Shown here: piece by piece, positions 60,216-64,000 of the stretch
How the letters are laid out: each line of letters starts with the position of its first letter
How positions within the stretch are numbered: position 1 is the stretch's first letter
Assembly (NCBI RefSeq): GCF_001469875.2
Contig: NZ_LOPW02000018.1
Span: 161,534 to 225,533, forward strand
DNA from: Haloferax marisrubri
GTDB taxonomy: Archaea > Halobacteriota > Halobacteria > Halobacteriales > Haloferacaceae
DNA: 64,000 bases
Direction of reading: 5' to 3'
Notes under the pieces: generated by a model
What the model was told of the DNA's origin: nothing
Databases searched by the model: none
The model's input: only the letters and a program-made list of their open reading frames with translations
Position numbers and translations under genes: made by a program

Positions 60216-60650
60216 ATGCCACGAGCACTAATCGACACGAGCGTCTTGTTTGCTGCTGCGTACCGTCGAGACGGGATGCACACTGAGGCACGACCCATTC
60301 TCCAGGGCATCGATGATGCGTCGCTCCCAGAGGCAGTCGTTCTTGATTACGTTCTCGCGGAGACACTCAATGGACTGACGACACATGCCGGACACGACGC
60401 CGCAGTAGACTTCTTAGATCGACTTGAGGAGAACGCACGATTCCACATTGAGTCTGTGAACTCCGATGCATTTGCGACCGCAAAAGCACTCTTCAGACGT
60501 CATCAACAACTCTCGTTCGTCGACGCGTGTATCGTTGCGTATATGCAGACCAGAGGCTTAGGGTATCTCTATGCGTTTGATGACGATTTTGATGCTATAG
60601 ACGATGTCTACCGGCTCGATACGGCAACAGACCCGTACTCTCCGAACTAA
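60216..60650 (+). CDS. vapC: PIN-domain ribonuclease toxin (VapC-like)
   Basis: The 144-residue PIN domain has the first acid in ALIDTSVLFAAAYRRDGMH, a second in DYVLAETLNGLTTHAG, the third in QLSFVDACIVAYMQTRGL and the fourth in LYAFDDDFDAIDDVYRLD. All four positions needed for magnesium binding are present. Length is typical for VapC. It follows the AbrB-type antitoxin without a gap. The RNA target is unknown. Confidence 0.9.
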   Translation: MPRALIDTSVLFAAAYRRDGMHTEARPILQGIDDASLPEAVVLDYVLAETLNGLTTHAGHDAAVDFLDRLEENARFHIESVNSDAFATAKALFRRHQQLSFVDACIVAYMQTRGLGYLYAFDDDFDAIDDVYRLDTATDPYSPN

Positions 60651-60675
60651 CCACTTTGGGCCCTGGTGAAACCTC

Positions 60676-60740
60676 CTGTTGCTGATAGTTTGTTGCAGTC
60701 GTGCTGAATAGAGCGCGCGAGTCGGTCGCTGGTCAGACGT
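60676..60740. repeat. Dispersed repeat copy R5 (module B)
   Basis: Contains TTGCTGATAGTTTGTTGCAG, then TCGTGCTGAATAGAGCGCGC and GAGTCGGTCGCTGG. It begins 25 bp after the PIN toxin stop. Confidence 0.65.
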
Positions 60741-60805
60741 CATCTGGATGCAAGCCTGTTCGCCAGACTCAGTGCGTGGGTCTTGCAGGACGCTCAGCGC
60801 AAAGA

Positions 60806-61477
60806 TTAGTCGTTTTGATACCAACCCTTCCTACAGAGAACAGGGAGAATCGCTGTATAGTCCTGTTCAGGGAACTCCATCGTCACTTCCATCGTTCGGG
60901 GGGTGGCCTTGACGAGAGCATCGAACGAAACAGCCGGTGATGAGAGGAGTGTTCCCTCCCGTGAGTAGTGGTGCATATGAGAGACGATCGGGCCGATTTC
61001 TCTATCTCGGTTGAACTCGGATTCAACCGGTTTCTCACCTGATGTCTCCGTCAGTTCGTCCAGTTCGATTATCCCCGCCCCGACACTAACACCAGTCTTG
61101 AGTAACGATTGTTCTTGGAGCGTTGTTTTAACGTACCTTGAAGCATGCTCGGTCGCTCTAAGCGTTCCCCACTCACCGAACGGAATAGTGTCTGAACCGG
61201 AGTCGTACTGAACCCGAACTTCGTCCTCGGTTTCTAAATACTCGTATTCCCGTTCTGGCTGTGCGGATAGTTCGACAGGGGAGGCACCGCCGAGGCGATT
61301 GATAGGTTCAACCTTCGGGGTTCCAGTTTCGGTTGTCGTTGTCGAGGGGCGCGGTGTCTGAGAGGTTTCCACAGTGGTCTCGGTCTGTTGAGATACCGGT
61401 TCTGAATCCGATATGCACCCGCCAAGTGCGAGTGTGAGGGCACTTCCTGTGATGGAAAGGAGGGAACGCCGATTCAT
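60806..61477 (-). CDS. Lipoprotein of unknown function
   Basis: The 223-residue protein from ATG 61477 starts NRRSLLSITGSALTLALGGC, a Tat-like signal and lipobox. It is followed by a threonine-rich linker (TETTVETSQTPRPSTTTTET) and a mixed domain with EYLETEDEVRVQYDSGSDTI, VSVGAGIIELDELTETSG and a histidine pair HMHHYSREG. The late MEVTMEFPEQDYTAI is a strand pair. An in-frame ATG at 61561 would add a basic 28-residue leader and is less likely. The family is not recognised. Confidence 0.65.
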   Translation of the reverse strand: MNRRSLLSITGSALTLALGGCISDSEPVSQQTETTVETSQTPRPSTTTTETGTPKVEPINRLGGASPVELSAQPEREYEYLETEDEVRVQYDSGSDTIPFGEWGTLRATEHASRYVKTTLQEQSLLKTGVSVGAGIIELDELTETSGEKPVESEFNRDREIGPIVSHMHHYSREGTLLSSPAVSFDALVKATPRTMEVTMEFPEQDYTAILPVLCRKGWYQND

Positions 61478-61592
61478 ACGAATGAACAAATGTCGCTCAA
61501 TAAATTCTTTCTGTCGACCAAACCGCCCCGTTCTACTTGCTGTCTCGGTCTGTTGGCGCATTCACCAACTCAAAAGCAAACTAAACGAGATT

Positions 61593-61692
61593 GCTGTGCT
61601 GCATACACCCTCTGAGTGTTTCACGCCACTTCTGACAATGGTTGGGTAGGTCTCTGAGGCCGTGCTGAACTCAGGGCGCAAGTGGGTCACGC
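61593..61692. repeat. Dispersed repeat copy R6 (complete)
   Basis: TGTGCTGCATACACCCTCTG, AGTGTTTCACGCCACTTCTG, GGTCTCTGAGGCCGTGCTGA and ACTCAGGGCGCAAGTGGGTC in order. Together with R2 and R3 it defines the consensus. It lies between two genes on the lower strand. Confidence 0.75.
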
Positions 61693-61706
61693 ATTTAGAT
61701 TGGAGG

Positions 61707-61928
61707 TTAGCCTTCTGTTGTCTGGAACTTTCCATACGCGAACTCTAAAGCGAACATGACCACACCCATCGTGACTGCCTGAACGAGATAGAACTCTTGG
61801 CCCAGTAGTAAACCGACTATGAGAACGCCGATAGCCGTCGACGCTCCCAAGAGTGCAGCATACCGAACGCGGGAGAGGTCTCTGGCCCAGTCATCAACTC
61901 GGTTGTAAAATTTTTTGACAGGAACCAC
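61707..61928 (-). CDS. Small two-helix membrane protein
   Basis: The 73-residue protein has a basic/aromatic N-terminus (KKFYNRVDDWARDLSRVRYA). Two hydrophobic helices (ALLGASTAIGVLIVGLLLG and FYLVQAVTMGVVMFALEFAY) follow, with a short polar end. Such small haloarchaeal membrane proteins are common and unclassified. It is bracketed by dispersed repeats R6 and R7. Confidence 0.6.
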   Translation of the reverse strand: MVPVKKFYNRVDDWARDLSRVRYAALLGASTAIGVLIVGLLLGQEFYLVQAVTMGVVMFALEFAYGKFQTTEG

Positions 61929-61997
61929 ACTCCGACTGTATGTGTCTGGTCGTGAAATAGGCTACGAGAGTATCCAGTTGAGACCGCCCGGTGGTAA

Positions 61998-62050
61998 ACC
62001 CACCCTCTGTCTGTGTCACGCCAATCCTGTCTGAGGTTGGGGGTTTCAAC
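61998..62050. repeat. Dispersed repeat copy R7 (module A)
   Basis: AACCCACCCTCTGTCTGTGT and CACGCCAATCCTGTCTGAGG, the module A sequence only. It precedes the TBP gene by about 117 bp. Confidence 0.6.
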
Positions 62051-62166
62051 AATCCAGATTCGGCTAAATGGACCTCATATGCTCGTCGATTTCCCCATTT
62101 GGTTGTCCTCAGAGAAACTCTTGATTCGCACAATCGCTTAAGTAGTCGTATTTAAAATACAATATA

Positions 62167-62733
62167 ATGTCCCACGAAGCACGCCTCGAGTCCCTCGAGA
62201 TTCAAAACGTGGTCGCATCGAGTGCAGTTGGCCAGGAATTGGATTTAGAATCGCTCTCGAACGACGTCGCCGGAGCGGAGTTCAACCCGGATAACTTCCC
62301 TGGACTCGTCTATCGGACCCAAGACCCGAGAGCAGCGAATCTGATCTTCCGGTCTGGCAAAATCGTGTGCACTGGTGCGAGTAGCGTCGACGGGGTCAAC
62401 CGTGCATTAGACCAAGTCTTCGAAGAACTCGGAAGCCTTGGCATTCCAATCGATGACCGAGAAGAGGCCACTGTACAGAACATCGTTTCGAGTGCAGACC
62501 TCGGAACGAATCTCAACCTGAACGCGCTCGCGATCGGTCTGGGCCTGGAGAATGTCGAATACGAGCCTGAGCAATTCCCCGGTCTCGTCTATCGGATCGA
62601 CGAGCCCAACGTGGTGATTTTGTTGTTCGGATCGGGGAAGATAGTCATCACGGGTGCGAAGAAGGTGGACTATGCACGGGAGGCGATTCAGGTCGTCAGC
62701 GACGAGATTGAATCGCTTGGATTACTCGGCTGA
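62167..62733 (+). CDS. tbp: TATA-box-binding protein (element-borne TBP)
   Basis: The 188-residue protein is a complete archaeal TBP with the two-fold saddle. Repeat 1 has VVASSAVGQELDLESLSND, FNPDNFPGLVYRTQDPRAAN and FRSGKIVCTGASSVD; repeat 2 has VQNIVSSADLGTNLNLNALA, YEPEQFPGLVYRIDEPNVVI and FGSGKIVITGAKK. DNA-contacting phenylalanine and valine positions look conserved. Compared with typical haloarchaeal TBP the N-terminus and repeat 1 differ (AGAEFNPDN). It is probably a second TBP of the cell, a partner for the TFB at 54.4 kb. An AT-rich promoter (TTTAAAATACAATATA, 62151-62166) directly precedes it. Confidence 0.95.
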   Translation: MSHEARLESLEIQNVVASSAVGQELDLESLSNDVAGAEFNPDNFPGLVYRTQDPRAANLIFRSGKIVCTGASSVDGVNRALDQVFEELGSLGIPIDDREEATVQNIVSSADLGTNLNLNALAIGLGLENVEYEPEQFPGLVYRIDEPNVVILLFGSGKIVITGAKKVDYAREAIQVVSDEIESLGLLG

Positions 62734-63156
62734 GCACCGGAAAGTTATCTCCGGAAACAGTGGGGTGTGTAGTCCAAATATCAGCGGTTATTCTGAGATA
62801 TGCTACTGGTTCAGTGGAATGCTGAACTCAGGAACTGTGACGTGAAGATTGGACTGCCCGTGATGCGATTATCCCCCACAGATTTTAAATGTATGTTTTG
62901 CGATTGCTTACACAAATAACTAGATTTATGATAGTAAACTGGATCTATCCAAACTGGTCGAAAAACTTGTGTCTAAATGCGATAGACAACCGTTAATTCG
63001 AGTACTAGCGGCTTTTGATGTGAACAGAACTTGTGTACCTGTCGTATATATCCTTCTAAGATTGAATAAGTTCATTTGTTAGATTTAAACAGCAATTTTG
63101 GAATATAATGAAAATGTTGAGTTAAAAACCACAAATACAGTTGTTAATGCGGCCAT
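62734..63156. other. AT-rich intergenic region
   Basis: No gene is seen. A weak copy of the dispersed repeat (about 62808-62842, GCTGAACTCAGGAACTGTGA) follows the TBP gene. The rest is strongly AT-rich and irregular, unlike coding haloarchaeal DNA, and could be decayed sequence. Confidence 0.4.
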
Positions 63157-63333
63157 ATGTCGATTATTGAATTTGACTCTTATCGTTGGATAGTTCCTAT
63201 AGTTATTAATAACTTTTCTATACTATATAATTGTCATATTGTCGAGGCAGAAACCGAGATGGGATATGAACTTACGCCGGCGAGTACCGCGGGTAAGAAC
63301 TCGTACTCACTCTATGTTAGTTCGTCCGAATGA
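63157..63333 (+). CDS. Very short ORF (58 aa), uncertain
   Basis: It would encode SIIEFDSYRWIVPIVINNFS and ILYNCHIVEAETEMGYELTP. Codon use is AT-rich and unlike the neighbours, so it may be chance or a remnant. It is listed because its stop overlaps the start of the next short ORF (TGATG), a pattern often seen in coupled genes. Confidence 0.25.
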   Translation: MSIIEFDSYRWIVPIVINNFSILYNCHIVEAETEMGYELTPASTAGKNSYSLYVSSSE

Positions 63334-63488
63334 TGTTGTTACCTATGGATCTAAATAGTGAATCTGGAATCGAAATACTCTCCAATACACTCAGAGCTGA
63401 ACCGAAGGTATGGTCAATAACAGGTGAGGTGTACCTCGAAAGGGGGTTCGAAGTAATAGACTCTCGTACTACCAATCAAATTATATGA
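63333..63488 (+). CDS. Very short ORF (51 aa), uncertain
   Basis: It would encode LLPMDLNSESGIEILSNTLR and WSITGEVYLERGFEVIDSRT. Its stop overlaps the ATG of the SMP-30-like gene by four bases (ATGA). Possibly a leader peptide or the end of a larger broken protein. Confidence 0.3.
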   Translation: MLLPMDLNSESGIEILSNTLRAEPKVWSITGEVYLERGFEVIDSRTTNQII

Positions 63489-64000
63489 GAGAGAACCAAC
63501 CGAAATGTATGGACCCATCACGGACAGAGGATACTGTCTGTTCACTTGATGACGCTCGAATAATCGGTGCAGATCCGTATTTAGAAACCTACCTTGACCA
63601 TCCTGAGGACGTTGCTGTCGCAGCCGATGGAACGCTCTATGCAGGTGGAGAAGACGGCCAAATATACCACATTAATCCGGATACGAACGAAGTTGTCCAG
63701 ATTGCATCGACTGGGGGGTTCACGCTGTGTCTGACACTGGGGCCAGAAGAGGAGACTCTCTACGTGTGTGATTTCCAGAAACATGCGATATTCAAACTGC
63801 TGTTAGACGACCACAGACCTGTGGGCGAACTGAAAGTCGTCACGCAAGGTTCGAAGGCCGAACCCCCAATTCAACCGAACTACTGTACGCTCGACTCGGA
63901 CGGTCGTCTCTACTATACAGATTCTGGTGATCGAACAGCGCCCATGCATTCCACGGGAGGTAGCCTTCGAGTAGTTAACACCGGTGGGGAGGATAAGATT
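63485..64000 (+). CDS. SMP-30/gluconolactonase-like beta-propeller protein, 3' truncated
   Basis: The open frame of 172 codons runs off the window end. It begins RENQPKCMDPSRTEDTVCSL and has propeller strands of the SMP-30/LRE type: YLDHPEDVAVAADGTLYAGG, GGFTLCLTLGPEEETLYVCD, QPNYCTLDSDGRLYYTDSGD and STGGSLRVVNTGG. The family includes lactonases and strictosidine-synthase-like enzymes needing calcium. The typical asparagine and aspartate ligands appear in PNYCTLDSDG and YYTDSGD. There is no signal peptide. The substrate is unknown. Confidence 0.75.
   Translation, partial: MRENQPKCMDPSRTEDTVCSLDDARIIGADPYLETYLDHPEDVAVAADGTLYAGGEDGQIYHINPDTNEVVQIASTGGFTLCLTLGPEEETLYVCDFQKHAIFKLLLDDHRPVGELKVVTQGSKAEPPIQPNYCTLDSDGRLYYTDSGDRTAPMHSTGGSLRVVNTGGEDKI

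Noticed and set aside
63581..63784. Leftward 67-codon frame near the window end
   Set aside because: It is antisense to the clear SMP-30-like reading and has no features of its own.

Overview
The window is haloarchaeal, most likely Haloferax or a close relative. The left part has high GC, its proteins are very acidic, secreted proteins carry twin-arginine plus lipobox signals, regulators are of the Bat, TrmB and HFX_2341 types, and it encodes archaeal TBP and TFB. No rRNA, tRNA or CRISPR array was recognised. All calls were made by reading translations, without database searches.

Region 1 (1-28.4 kb) is ordinary chromosome. It holds the end of a peptide ABC transporter ATPase, a polysaccharide deacetylase, an F420-type oxidoreductase, an SDR dehydrogenase, a PPC/DUF296 protein and a CARF-like winged-helix regulator. 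Five PQQ-type beta-propeller lipoproteins follow, four of them in one cluster (12.6-17.7 kb). There is also an ABC-2 exporter pair, an alpha/beta hydrolase, a Bat-type HTH regulator and a HEAT-repeat zinc-ribbon protein. A TrmB regulator sits beside the abutting tails of a malK-like ATPase and a GH15 glucoamylase, the scar of a deleted sugar-uptake locus. Two histidine kinases, an MBL hydrolase and the trkH-trkA potassium system complete the region.

Region 2 (28.5-31.4 kb) is a junk boundary with a decayed IS5-type element, a decayed IS630-type element and gene fragments. Base composition becomes visibly less GC-rich here.

Region 3 (31.5-43.2 kb) is a tightly packed operon resembling an archaeal type IV secretion or conjugation module. 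In order it encodes a pilin-like small protein, a surface protein, a lipoprotein, a polytopic VirB6-like protein, a PrgI/VirB3-like protein, a VirB4-like ATPase and a 1392-residue VirD4-like coupling ATPase with a possible nuclease-fold tail.

Region 4 (43.2-62.8 kb) looks like the maintenance and establishment region of the same or a related element. It carries a primase-polymerase beside repeat-rich DNA, three toxin-antitoxin-like pairs, a large MBL protein, an RPA-like OB-fold protein, an ArdC-like anti-restriction protein, a DUF6610-type protein, a SWIM zinc-finger protein and small lipoproteins. It also carries its own TFB and TBP. Two repeat systems stand out. One is a leader made of a T-tract, a stem-loop with varying stem and G-rich apex, and usually about 25 nt before the start codon; it precedes at least seven genes, including those for TFB, ArdC and the DUF6610 protein. 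The other is a family of roughly 90 bp dispersed repeats lying between genes. The leader family is the best candidate for an undescribed system here.

Region 5 (62.8-64 kb) is AT-rich DNA, then two very short overlapping ORFs and the start of an SMP-30/gluconolactonase-like gene that runs off the window.
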